14,102 nucleotides of DNA, from contig JADGIG010000175.1 of the NCBI GenBank assembly GCA_018985235.1, positions 1-14,102 on the forward strand. Direction: 5' to 3'. The stretch is from Sanchytrium tribonematis. Its lineage: Eukaryota; Sanchytriomycota; Sanchytriomycetes; Sanchytriales; Sanchytriaceae. A program made the position numbers and the translations under genes. The notes under the pieces are model-generated. The model was given only the letters and a program-made list of their open reading frames with translations, was not told the origin of the DNA and did not search any database. Below are positions 1-8,293 of the stretch, piece by piece; position 1 is the first letter of the stretch; each line of letters begins with the position of its first letter.

Positions 1-620
1 CAAAAAAGAAAAGAAAAAACACGGTGAATATTTAAAAAATAGTATCATTAACAAGATTGATATGAAAAAATGGAGGAGCAGCACAAAAATTGAGGGACTT
101 CTAGAGGAGCTGACTCATTCACGTAAGCAGGATCATAATATAAAGAGCATTGTGTTCTCTCAATTTACCAATTTTCTGGATTTGTGCCAATGGAGGTTAA
201 ATCGTGGAGGATTCAAATGTGCAAAATTATACGGCAGTATGTCATTAGAAAAGCGAGCCGCAGCAATTGAGACATTTAGCACTGACCCTTCTGTGAATGT
301 ATTTTTAATATCTCTCAAGGCAGGAGGCGTTGCACTGAATTTGGTTGAAGCAAATCAAGTTTTTATATTGGTAAATTTTGTTTACATAGGATCCATGGTG
401 GAATGGAGCTGTAGAAAGTCAAGCTATGGACAGAGTTCATCGTTTGGGTCAAACTAGACCTATTCGAATTGTGCGCTTGATAATAGAGGACTCAATTGAA
501 AGTAGAATTATTCAACTACAAGAAAAGAAGAAGGCTATGGCAGATTTGTGCATAGGTGAGGCCAATTCAAATGCTAGCCACCTAACTGAGGAGGATTTAC
601 AATTTCTTTTTGTGTTGTAA
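1..620 (+). CDS. RAD16: RAD16-like SNF2 ATPase, C-terminal part (5' end off window), two exons
   Basis: This is the C-terminal helicase lobe of a SNF2-family DNA translocase. In yeast, Rad16 works with Rad7 in global-genome nucleotide excision repair in the nucleus. The frame is open to the left edge (first full codon at base 2), so the gene is partial. Joining 1-370 to 390-620 removes a 19-nt intron and gives about 199 residues with an unbroken helicase C core. Visible motifs are IVFSQFTNFLDL (motif IV), LISLKAGGVALNL (motif V), the DPWWNGAVESQAMDR segment restored exactly at the splice, and RVHRLGQTRP (motif VI). The C-terminal LTEEDLQFLF resembles the Rad16 end more than Rad5. The RING finger and N-terminal lobe would lie upstream. 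AATAAA follows the TAA stop by 3 nt. Rad16 identity is strong at family level; a close SNF2 paralogue cannot be excluded. Confidence 0.9.
371..389 (+). other. 19-nt spliceosomal intron in RAD16
   Basis: The intron is gtaaattttgtttacatag, phase 0, between TTG (Leu) and GAT (Asp). Removing it restores the conserved ILDPWWN motif of helicase motif V/VI in frame. Its length (3n+1) shifts the frame if it is retained. A possible branch A lies in TTTAC, only a few bases from the acceptor. Confidence 0.9.
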
Positions 621-623
621 ACC

Positions 624-629
624 AATAAA
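624..629 (+). promoter_or_regulatory. AATAAA polyadenylation signal, RAD16
   Basis: AATAAA lies 3 nt after the RAD16 stop codon, in the 64-bp gap before the next gene. The position fits a very short 3' UTR. Confidence 0.5.
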
Positions 630-684
630 ATTATGTTTTTGAGACGGTGACTTTTGACGGCCTAAACGTATAAAACTGTTTGTA

Positions 685-1935
685 ATGGAAAATCTGATTC
701 AAAAAATGTTGGACTTGTTAACAGGTAAAGTTCCTGTGCGGATAATGGGTAGCGAAGTCATGATATCTAACGATAATACAGAGCTAATTTTAAATGAAAG
801 GTCACCTTTGAAAGCACTTAGAAAGGAAGACTCTAAGCTGGAAAACATTCACGTATCTAATATTCCGAATGAGGTCGATGGATTGATTATACCAATGTAT
901 TTAAAAGATGCTTTGGTTAGCTCTCAAAAAAAATTTCACGCAAATGGAAATAACATGAACATTCAGCAAATATGCTGTTTATTACCGCTATTTCATCAGT
1001 CAGTATTTAGCAACATGATAATAGGTCTGATGTTTAAGCAGCTTCAAATAGAAGATGATCCAATTGACCTCTTTTTTGGTTTAGAATGGGAAAAAATATT
1101 TATACCTGTAAATTTTGATTACTGCTTACTGCGAGTCAAATCTCTTAATATGACAGATTTAGACGATGAAGACTCATTTTACACTGACACTGAAGATGAC
1201 ATTTGTATGAACTTTAAAGAATTTGCATTTACAATGACTTATGTCAGTATTTTTAAGGAAAATCTCCTAATGGAGGAAAATATGGTCTCCATAAGAATGC
1301 TTAGCTTTATATTTGAAAGTATTTACTCAACATATGAAATGTATGTATTTCCGTTGCTAGGAAATGTAAGGGAATGCTACATAACGTATTGTATTCAGAA
1401 AACCTTGTTTGAGCTGGGAGAATTTCGAGGTCAAATTAAAAGAAGATCTTTGAGAAGAATCACACAAGAGATAGCAGCAGTACAACTAAAGGAAAACTTT
1501 CTAAATAGTCGAGCCTGGTATTCTGTAAATAATTTTATAACTTTAGTACAAGACTTTAAGGCTCACAACGCGGTTTGGAACATTTCCTACTCGCAAGAAT
1601 TCATGTTTCAAGAATTGCTTAAATCTAGAATTTTTAGTGGTAGCGCTTTTTACTTGAATCATGAGCTTTCATTGCCTTTCGAAGAGTACTGCTGGCTTAC
1701 CTTTTCAATGAAGTTAGATCACCCAACTTCGCAAAAATACTGGTTTAGAACATTTGATACTGACCTGGACGATGTTTTGTCACTATACGAAATAGAGCAA
1801 TTTATGAGAAAGTCAATTAATTTGTCCCTTTTCTTGGACTCCAATAATTCCACAAGTATTACATTAAAGCAACTTTCACCACAAATCATTTCTGAGATCA
1901 TACACCAAGAACCGATAATGGAAGATTCCTTTTAA
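685..1935 (+). CDS. PP2A regulatory subunit B''-like protein (EF-hand)
   Basis: The 416-residue product is a divergent member of the PPP2R3 (B'', PR72/PR130) family, which binds the PP2A scaffold/catalytic core and selects substrates under calcium control. The best evidence is residues 340-375: FEEY, then PTSQKYWFRTFDTDLDDVLS and LYEIEQF. This matches the family signature PTS.EYWFRC.D.DGDGVLS.YELE. Residues 358-369 (DTDLDDVLSLYE) form a usable EF-hand loop with D1, D3, D5 and E12. The region expected to hold the first EF-hand (about 293-304) has lost its acidic ligands. An acidic stretch (DLDDEDSFYTDTEDD) lies near residue 160. The C-terminus is short after the ITLKQL segment. The start is the ATG at 685, and the gap to RAD16 is 64 bp. 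Subunit family is likely; the exact partner and function are inferred. Confidence 0.7.
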   Translation: MENLIQKMLDLLTGKVPVRIMGSEVMISNDNTELILNERSPLKALRKEDSKLENIHVSNIPNEVDGLIIPMYLKDALVSSQKKFHANGNNMNIQQICCLLPLFHQSVFSNMIIGLMFKQLQIEDDPIDLFFGLEWEKIFIPVNFDYCLLRVKSLNMTDLDDEDSFYTDTEDDICMNFKEFAFTMTYVSIFKENLLMEENMVSIRMLSFIFESIYSTYEMYVFPLLGNVRECYITYCIQKTLFELGEFRGQIKRRSLRRITQEIAAVQLKENFLNSRAWYSVNNFITLVQDFKAHNAVWNISYSQEFMFQELLKSRIFSGSAFYLNHELSLPFEEYCWLTFSMKLDHPTSQKYWFRTFDTDLDDVLSLYEIEQFMRKSINLSLFLDSNNSTSITLKQLSPQIISEIIHQEPIMEDSF

Positions 1936-1940
1936 TCGTT

Positions 1941-1946
1941 AATAAA
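1941..1946 (+). promoter_or_regulatory. AATAAA polyadenylation signal, B''-like gene
   Basis: AATAAA starts 5 nt after the TAA of the B''-like gene, inside the 49-bp spacer before the next ATG. Confidence 0.5.
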
Positions 1947-1984
1947 TGAATAGTATATAATAGATTTCTTGTACTCTCCGTGAA

Positions 1985-3238
1985 ATGATCAAGTTGATTT
2001 TTCAATTGATTATTGGATATTTAGATAGAAGATCGCTTAAAATAATAGCACCAATACTTTTGGACCTATATCCCGGTGAATTCGAACACTATTTATTTGC
2101 CAGTTTAACAATTTGTGCTGAATTAACAGATTACGGAAATGAGAATGGTGATAATAGCAGCCGCGCTAGTACCATTTATTCCAACGCGGAACTAGATTTC
2201 GACGAAGATAAATATGTCAAATCAGTAGACACTGTTTCTGAAGATGAAGACACCGAAAACGAAGTTAATTTGCCTGAAAGTAGATTAATTGGTGAGTTTT
2301 CGTTGCGTAACAGATTTTCGCGAAACAGAGATACCACAGTGAGCGATATGTATACATATATTAAATTGAATGGTCAATATATTCGCAAACTCAAATTGGA
2401 ATTGAATTCTTATACAGAAAAATTTATATGCTTGAAATTATCTCAAAAAATCTGGAAATGGGTAGGGCAATATTGTCCGAATTTGACAAAGATAGATCTT
2501 CCCATATTTGGCGATGAAAGTTTTAAATTCCTCCAAAATGCCAAATCAGTTGTGCTACATGTAGATCCTACAGAGACAGTTTTATTGCCCGATATGAAAG
2601 CAAAACAAGCTAAAATTTTAAACGAAGTCGTTGGGGTCATGGGGCTTGAAGTCAGGTTACCCAATTTATTAGATAAATTTAAGTATGTGCAAGACTTGGA
2701 TATAAATTCAAAGGAAAGTCTATATTATGAAAATTTGGCAGACTACCATCAACTTCATAGCTGCCTAGAAAATTTGAAGCTTAAAGAACTCAAGATTGAT
2801 ATTGATATAGCGTCAATTACGAGCAGCTTCAAATTAAATTCAATTAAAATTGATTCCCTTTTCATTAATTTAAAATCAAATGGAAATGTCCATTTCTCAC
2901 CACTCCTTTTTGGATTTGAGGTTTCCAAACTTGATATTTTCGCACCATTGCCAAGTATTTTATATTATTTAAATTCGACGTCCTTCAATCAATTAAATTT
3001 GAGACGTACAACCAGAGACGATTTAAGCAATTTAAGCAGCTTAACTTCTAAAATAACACATCTGAAATTCGGGTGTAATTATGAGTTCAAAGAAATTCTT
3101 CCTCCGAATTGCACTTATATTCATTGTTCCTTCCTGTCAATACCATCTGAACTTCAATCATCTGTTTATGAGATTTACAAGGCAAAGACGAATTCTAATG
3201 GATACAAATATCATTTAATTAATAGTTTAAAATCTTAA
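1985..3238 (+). CDS. LRR/F-box-like protein of unknown function
   Basis: I do not recognise this 417-residue protein. Its layout resembles the RNI/LRR superfamily. A short hydrophobic-helical N-terminus (LIFQLIIGYLDRRSLKII, residues 4-21) could be a degenerate F-box. It is followed by a long acidic low-complexity linker (about residues 65-100, rich in D, E, S and N). The rest is a series of irregular leucine/isoleucine-rich units with LxxLxL spacing, such as IRKLKLEL, CPNLTKIDLP, VQDLDI, LKLKELKIDI, FNQLNLRR and ITHLKF. No signal peptide or membrane segment is visible. The start is the ATG at 1985, 49 bp after the previous stop. The end overlaps the convergent D2HGDH gene through a shared TTAA. 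A substrate-adaptor role in a ubiquitin ligase is possible but unsupported. Confidence 0.65.
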   Translation: MIKLIFQLIIGYLDRRSLKIIAPILLDLYPGEFEHYLFASLTICAELTDYGNENGDNSSRASTIYSNAELDFDEDKYVKSVDTVSEDEDTENEVNLPESRLIGEFSLRNRFSRNRDTTVSDMYTYIKLNGQYIRKLKLELNSYTEKFICLKLSQKIWKWVGQYCPNLTKIDLPIFGDESFKFLQNAKSVVLHVDPTETVLLPDMKAKQAKILNEVVGVMGLEVRLPNLLDKFKYVQDLDINSKESLYYENLADYHQLHSCLENLKLKELKIDIDIASITSSFKLNSIKIDSLFINLKSNGNVHFSPLLFGFEVSKLDIFAPLPSILYYLNSTSFNQLNLRRTTRDDLSNLSSLTSKITHLKFGCNYEFKEILPPNCTYIHCSFLSIPSELQSSVYEIYKAKTNSNGYKYHLINSLKS

Positions 3239-4608
3239 AACATTTTACCAGGGTTCATGATATTTTTTGGATCTACCAAATTTTTAATTTGCTTCATTAA
3301 ATTTACATTTTCGATTGATTTAGAATAATGCAGAGCATTTCTCTTCATTTGACCTATGCCGTGTTCTGCAGAGACACTTCCTGAATGTTTTTGTACATAC
3401 TCGTAAATAAATGGCTCCAGTACATTTTGGTTTTCTCTATTAAAAGATTCTGCACAAACATTCAAATGCAAATTACCATCACCCATATGACCATAGCCTA
3501 CAGATTCAAGTATAGTATTGCTTGTACATTGCATTCTCTTCCTGGTTTCATCTACAAGGCCGTACAAGTCATTTAATGGCAAGCTCACATCATATTTGTA
3601 TACTCTTCCGTGAGCATTGGCAGCTTCTGGTATTCCCTCTCTAATTTTCCAAAGATCTAATAATTCGGTTTGAGATTGAGCCAAGGTGCCATCGACTACG
3701 ATTGATTCCATCATCAATTCCAAAAACTGGCTCAATTTTTCGGAATCATGTTTAGCATTAGAACCATGCGTTTCTATCAATATGTAAAATGGGTAAATTT
3801 GAGAGAAGGGCTGGCGACAATTAAGATGTGTATCCACCAATTTCATACAGCCTGAGTCCCAAAATTCGTAAGCACTTAAAATTTCACTCAAATGTTTTTT
3901 CGCCTGTTGAAAAACTCGAACCACATCTTTATAAGAGTTAACGGCTAAAACACTAACTTGAGTGGATTTCGGTTTTTGTACAAGTTGAACTAGGGCTTTT
4001 GTGATTATTCCTAAAGTTCCTTCGCTCCCAACAAATAAATTTTTCAAGTGATATCCGGTGTTATCTTTTTTCATACCGCTTGACATGGGAAGTACAGTAC
4101 CATTCGCTAAAACTACCTCTAATGCTAGCACATTCTGAAATAAACTACCGTACCTGAGATAGCGAAGTCCGCCAGCATTTGTGGCAATATTTCCACCAAT
4201 GTGGCAACTTCCTTTCGCACCGAGATCTAGTGGCACCATTAAATCTAGTTTGGCTGATTCAATGTCAAGTTGCTCCAACACCACACCTGCATCTACCAAT
4301 GCCGTACTGGCAACAGTGTCGATTTTATAAATTCTATTTAGTTTTGATAAGTTGATGACAATTTCTCCATTAATAGGAACAGCTCCACCAACCAATCCAG
4401 TATTTCCACCTTGTGGTACTATTCCGATATTATTTTCATTACAATGAGCGACAATTTGCTGTACTTCAGAAGTTGAGTGAGGCTCATAAATTGCAGAAGG
4501 GTTTCCTTTATATTTTTTGAGCCAGTCCATAGTATATTTTTCGTTAATTTCTACCATGCGATGTGATAAATGTGACAAGTTTTTTAGAGTTCTACTGAGC
4601 AGAAACAT
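3235..4608 (-). CDS. D2HGDH: D-2-hydroxyglutarate dehydrogenase (FAD, Dld2/D2HGDH type)
   Basis: This FAD flavoenzyme oxidises D-2-hydroxyglutarate (and in fungi also D-lactate) to the 2-oxo acid. It is complete at 457 residues, the usual family length. The FAD-binding PCMH domain spans about residues 35-215. It carries PQGGNTGLVGGAVP (65-78), PLDLGAKGSCHIGGN (126-140), ATNAGGLRYLRYGS (142-155) and GSEGTLGIIT (194-203). The C-terminal FAD-oxidase domain carries GYGHMGDGNLHLN with H374 and H381, and SAEHGIG with E415, the metal-site residues of the family. The first 17 residues (MFLLSRTLKNLSHLSHR) have no acidic residue and are rich in R, S and L, so they fit a mitochondrial presequence; Met18 could start a cytosolic form. 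The closeness to human D2HGDH motifs favours this name over general D-lactate dehydrogenase. The gene is divergent from the GH15 gene with an 18-bp spacer. Confidence 0.93.
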   Translation of the reverse strand: MFLLSRTLKNLSHLSHRMVEINEKYTMDWLKKYKGNPSAIYEPHSTSEVQQIVAHCNENNIGIVPQGGNTGLVGGAVPINGEIVINLSKLNRIYKIDTVASTALVDAGVVLEQLDIESAKLDLMVPLDLGAKGSCHIGGNIATNAGGLRYLRYGSLFQNVLALEVVLANGTVLPMSSGMKKDNTGYHLKNLFVGSEGTLGIITKALVQLVQKPKSTQVSVLAVNSYKDVVRVFQQAKKHLSEILSAYEFWDSGCMKLVDTHLNCRQPFSQIYPFYILIETHGSNAKHDSEKLSQFLELMMESIVVDGTLAQSQTELLDLWKIREGIPEAANAHGRVYKYDVSLPLNDLYGLVDETRKRMQCTSNTILESVGYGHMGDGNLHLNVCAESFNRENQNVLEPFIYEYVQKHSGSVSAEHGIGQMKRNALHYSKSIENVNLMKQIKNLVDPKNIMNPGKMF

Positions 4609-4626
4609 TTACAAGATCTCCTTGCA
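4609..4626. promoter_or_regulatory. 18-bp divergent intergenic spacer / shared promoter region
   Basis: Only 18 bp (ttacaagatctccttgca) separate the start codons of the divergent D2HGDH and GH15 genes. Core promoter elements and 5' UTRs of both must be tiny or extend into the opposing coding sequence. It contains the palindrome AGATCT. No TATA box is visible. Confidence 0.6.
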
Positions 4627-6606
4627 ATGCCATCTCAAATTGAAAATTATGGCATTATCGGTAATTTACATACTTGTGCTTTGGTAAACGATGTGGGCAG
4701 CATAGATATGTTTTGCGCACCATATTTCGATAGTCCTTCCATATTTTGCAAAAGCTTGGATGAAAACGGAGGATTTTTCAGAGTACAACCAGATTTTTCT
4801 GCTGATGCGCATACTGTCAAGCAAAGGTACTTGCCTGGTACAAACACTCTGGCTACACGCTGGCTTACCAACCAATGTGCTGTTGAATTGATGGATTTAT
4901 TCGTAATTCCAACACATGCTATGCATCAATTACAAATTCCAGACTACGAAGACTGGATGATACTAAGACAAGTGCAAGTGACGAGAGGGACATCTGTCAT
5001 AGAGATTGACTGTATTCCTGCGTTTAATTATGCACGCCAAACGCATACAACTCAAATTTCGGACAATTTTGCTTCTTTTAAAACAAAACCCATTGACATC
5101 GAGTTGAAAAATATCCCGGACGGAATCAAGTATGAGTATTGTAGCAATCCAAAAGCCTGTAATGAAATATTCGTATTCATGATCATTCATACGCCAGGCG
5201 GAGAAAAACGAATTCGCTGGGAATACTTCCCGGTCAAAGACGATCAATGCGGGATTCAAACAAGTGTTCATTTGAATGAAAATGAAATTTTATGGGTTTG
5301 TATGACAAACAGGAAACAGGAATTTGGGCATGCAGAATTATTACAACAGTATATTGAAACAAATAATTATTGGAGGAGATGGATTTCGAAGCTAACATAT
5401 AATGGCAAATGGCAAGAAAACATGGACAGAAGCGCACTTGTATTGAAATTGTTGACGTTCTATCCAACAGGTGCAATTGTAGCAGCACCGACTTTTTCAT
5501 TTCCTGAGGAATTAGGTGGCGAAAGAAACTGGGATTATAGATACATTTGGGTAAGAGATTCTAGTTTTACAATGTATGCCTTGATTAGACTTGGACTGCT
5601 GGAAGAAGCCAAAAGTTGTCTCAAATTTTTTCAACATGTTTGCAGATACAGGAAGCCAGATGGTGGCCTTTACATCATGTATACTATTCATGGCTGTCCT
5701 TTCATTCCTGAACAAGAATTAAATCATCTCGCTGGATTTTGTGGTTCAAGTCCAGTCAGAATTGGAAATGGCGCTTGGGATCATGTACAATTGGATATTT
5801 ATGGAGAATTGATGGACGCGATCTATTTATATAATAAGTTTGGTGTGCCAATAAGCTATGACATGTGGCTAGTCTGTTGCGACTTGGTCAATTACGTTGT
5901 CAAAAATTACGATTCAAAAGACATGTCGATTTGGGAAGTTCGTGGAGAGCAACAGCACTTCTTGTATAGCAAAGTTATGTGCTGGGTAGCACTGGATAGA
6001 GCACTAAGACTCATGGAAAAGAGGAATCTACCATGTGAAGATGCGCCTCACTGGAAAGCAGCCAGGGACTCTTTATATCGAGAAATTATGGAAAAGGGAT
6101 ACAACAAAGAAAGCAATTTTTTTAAGCAAAGTTATTCTAGCGATGCATTGGATGCTTCTACAATGATCATGTCGCTCGTATTCTTTTGCCCTGCTACTGA
6201 TCCGAGAGTGATTAATACAGTCTCAAAGATTCTCCAACCAGTCGAAAAAGGCGGCTTGATGCGTAATAGATTAATTTTAAGATATGATACCAACATAACT
6301 AAAGATGGTCTGCGAGGAGACGAAGGCGCTTTTTTGATGACCACATTTTGGACAATTGAAACTGTTATAAGGATAGCTGAGTTCCAACCGGAGATAGTGG
6401 ATAAACTAGTCGGATGGTTTGAAGAAGTTATGCAGTACATGAGTCCTTTAGGATTATTTTCGGAAGAAATTAGCAAAGACGGTTTACTGTTGGGAAATTA
6501 TCCTCAGGCATTTTCACACCTAGCATTTATTAGTTGTGTTTATCGATTAGATCAGCTACTTAAGTCCAAGCCTAATTTTAAATTAGTTGAGTTTGATTTT
6601 CAATAA
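4627..6606 (+). CDS. Glycoside hydrolase family 15 (glucoamylase/trehalase-like)
   Basis: The product is a 659-residue soluble GH15 enzyme of the bacterial-type architecture: an N-terminal beta domain followed by an (alpha/alpha)6 barrel. These enzymes hydrolyse alpha-glucosidic bonds with inversion; characterised relatives act on maltooligosaccharides, glucans or trehalose. The start is clear because IENYGIIGN and GSIDMFCAP.FDSPS near the N-terminus match the family's opening motif. In the catalytic barrel, GGERNWDYRYIWVRDSS spans residues 297-313. IWEVRG has the candidate general acid E437. GLFSEEI (609-615), followed by LLGNYPQAFSHLA, has the candidate general base E613 or E614. There is no signal peptide or membrane segment, so it is predicted cytosolic, perhaps for glycogen or trehalose use. 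The stop codon is part of an AATAAA signal. Substrate is not decidable from the sequence. Confidence 0.9.
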   Translation: MPSQIENYGIIGNLHTCALVNDVGSIDMFCAPYFDSPSIFCKSLDENGGFFRVQPDFSADAHTVKQRYLPGTNTLATRWLTNQCAVELMDLFVIPTHAMHQLQIPDYEDWMILRQVQVTRGTSVIEIDCIPAFNYARQTHTTQISDNFASFKTKPIDIELKNIPDGIKYEYCSNPKACNEIFVFMIIHTPGGEKRIRWEYFPVKDDQCGIQTSVHLNENEILWVCMTNRKQEFGHAELLQQYIETNNYWRRWISKLTYNGKWQENMDRSALVLKLLTFYPTGAIVAAPTFSFPEELGGERNWDYRYIWVRDSSFTMYALIRLGLLEEAKSCLKFFQHVCRYRKPDGGLYIMYTIHGCPFIPEQELNHLAGFCGSSPVRIGNGAWDHVQLDIYGELMDAIYLYNKFGVPISYDMWLVCCDLVNYVVKNYDSKDMSIWEVRGEQQHFLYSKVMCWVALDRALRLMEKRNLPCEDAPHWKAARDSLYREIMEKGYNKESNFFKQSYSSDALDASTMIMSLVFFCPATDPRVINTVSKILQPVEKGGLMRNRLILRYDTNITKDGLRGDEGAFLMTTFWTIETVIRIAEFQPEIVDKLVGWFEEVMQYMSPLGLFSEEISKDGLLLGNYPQAFSHLAFISCVYRLDQLLKSKPNFKLVEFDFQ

Positions 6607-6607
6607 A
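6602..6607 (+). promoter_or_regulatory. AATAAA overlapping the GH15 stop codon
   Basis: The last codons CAA-TAA-A create AATAAA with the stop codon inside it. The convergent DPS1 stop is only 23 bp away, so the two mRNAs probably overlap at their 3' ends. Confidence 0.5.
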
Positions 6608-6625
6608 TTTAAATTCAAAAGTTGC

Positions 6626-6631
6626 TTTATT
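6626..6631 (-). promoter_or_regulatory. AATAAA overlapping the DPS1 stop codon
   Basis: On the minus strand, the DPS1 stop TAA followed by TAAA produces AATAAA beginning inside the stop codon. It lies in the convergent 23-bp spacer with GH15. Confidence 0.5.
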
Positions 6632-8262
6632 ATGGACTGAGTCTAGTTGGGTCTCTTGGAAATAGACTGCTTTTTCTAATGTTCCCCAAATTTAAATAAA
6701 GCATCACAAGTCTTTCTAAACCAATACCACAGCCACCATGAGGAGGCGCACCATATTTAAATGCATCCACATAGGGAGCAATTGTAGACACATCCACTCC
6801 GCATTCTGTTGCCCTCTTAGCTAAAAGATCAGGGTCGTGAACTCTCTGCGCACCACTCAATATTTCCTCACCCCGTACAAAGAAATCGTAGCTGTTTGAC
6901 CACTTTGGATCTTCAGGATCAGGCATAGTATAAAATGGACGAATATGAGTAGGAAATTTATCCAACATAAAAAAGTCTACCTTGTATTTTTCTTTCACAA
7001 TTTGGCCTAATAGCTTCTCATTTGTTGTGCTATATGAATAAAAATTACTTGATATCTTCCGTTTCACCAATTTGCACACCATGTTCCTGAAGCAACTTGA
7101 TACCTTGTGAAAAAGTTAATCTCAATAGCCCACCTTCGTGCTTAAAAATAAGAGGCTCATAATCATGTTGTTTCTTGATAATTTCCAATTCCCTGGCACA
7201 TCTTTTCGGAATATTTTCAAATATGTAAAGCAAAACATCACCAATGACTTTCACTACTTCGTCATAATGTTCATTAAATGCCATTTCCAAATCTAGACCC
7301 ATGAATTCTGTCATATGACGATGCGTCTGAGAGTTTTCTGAACGAAAAACAGGGCCAATTTCAAAAACTCTATTAAAATCAGAACAAATTAACATTTGTT
7401 TGTATAATTGAGGGGATTGGGCCAAATAAGCATCTCTTTGAAAATATTGTACTTTGAAGACACTAGCACCACCCTCAGATGCACTTCCATTTAATTTGGG
7501 AGTGTGAATCTCCATAAAATCTAAATTTAAAAGAAATTCCCTAAAGAGCGTGCACATGGTGCTTTGTATCTTGAAAATTGCATGATTTGTAATTGTTCGT
7601 AGATCCAATACTCTGTTATTAAGTTTGGTGTCCAAATTCACTTTCGACTGGTTTGTTTCTGTATCATTTTCATTGACCATTGCCTGTTCTATTGTAAAAG
7701 GCAAATCACGTTTCAATTTCGAGTATATAAAGAATGTTTCAATATGAAGTTCCAAAGTAGTCAATGTGCAAGAATTAACTTCCGCCGCCACTATTTTGCC
7801 TTCAATTTTCACAAGAGATTCCGCGTTTTGCTTGCCAATAAATTTCATCATCAAATTCGAAATCTCTTCAGACTGCTGAATGATGCATTGTAAGGTTTCG
7901 TATCCTTGACGCAAAACCACAAAATTCATTTTTCCTTTCCCTCTGATCAAGTGAATTCGCCCAATTACAGTAACAGTTTTTCCCATTTCTTTTTCAAGAT
8001 CAGTGAATTTACAATATACAGTCGATGTTTTTGATTGAGATTGATTAAGTGGTAGCTCTCCATATTTTCCTTTACTGACATCATTGGCCAGTGCCAACTC
8101 TTGTTCCTTTTGCAATTCCAATTGTCTATCATATTTGCTTTTAATTTTTTCGAATTCCTTTTCCTTTTTTTTCTTTTGCTTTTCGGTAATGTCTGCCTTT
8201 TGTAAGGCTTCAGTTATATCTTTCAATTGTTGTTCATATTCTTTTAATTTGCCACCCTCCAT
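6630..8262 (-). CDS. DPS1: Cytosolic aspartyl-tRNA synthetase, two exons
   Basis: This class IIb synthetase charges tRNA-Asp in the cytosol. Splicing 8262-7049 to 7029-6630 gives 537 residues, close to the yeast and animal enzymes. Residues 1-60 are a Lys/Glu-rich helical extension ([17 protein letters not shown]), like the RNA-binding N-terminal extension of fungal enzymes. An OB-fold anticodon-binding domain covers about 95-185. The catalytic core carries motif 1 around P255, the [10 protein letters not shown] flipping loop (260-269) and QSPQLYKQM (282-290). Motif 2 is [15 protein letters not shown] (306-320), and motif 3 is [10 protein letters not shown] with R511. The C-terminus is [11 protein letters not shown], typical of the eukaryotic cytosolic type. 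Without splicing, the frame stops at TAA within the intron. The start is the ATG at 8262, 26 bp downstream of the WBP1 stop. Confidence 0.96.
7030..7048 (-). other. 19-nt spliceosomal intron in DPS1
   Basis: The minus-strand intron is gtaatttttattcatatag, phase 2. It joins ATC-AA to C-ACA-ACA, giving [10 protein letters not shown], which aligns with the STPNEKALG segment of other aspartyl-tRNA synthetases. Retention gives an immediate TAA stop. Confidence 0.92.
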
Positions 8263-8287
8263 GTTTTAAAAATTATTTCCACTAGAA

Positions 8288-8293
8288 TTTATT
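8288..8293 (-). promoter_or_regulatory. AATAAA overlapping the WBP1 stop codon
   Basis: The terminal CAA-TAA-A makes AATAAA with the stop codon inside, the same arrangement as in GH15. Only 26 bp separate this stop from the DPS1 start codon. Confidence 0.5.
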
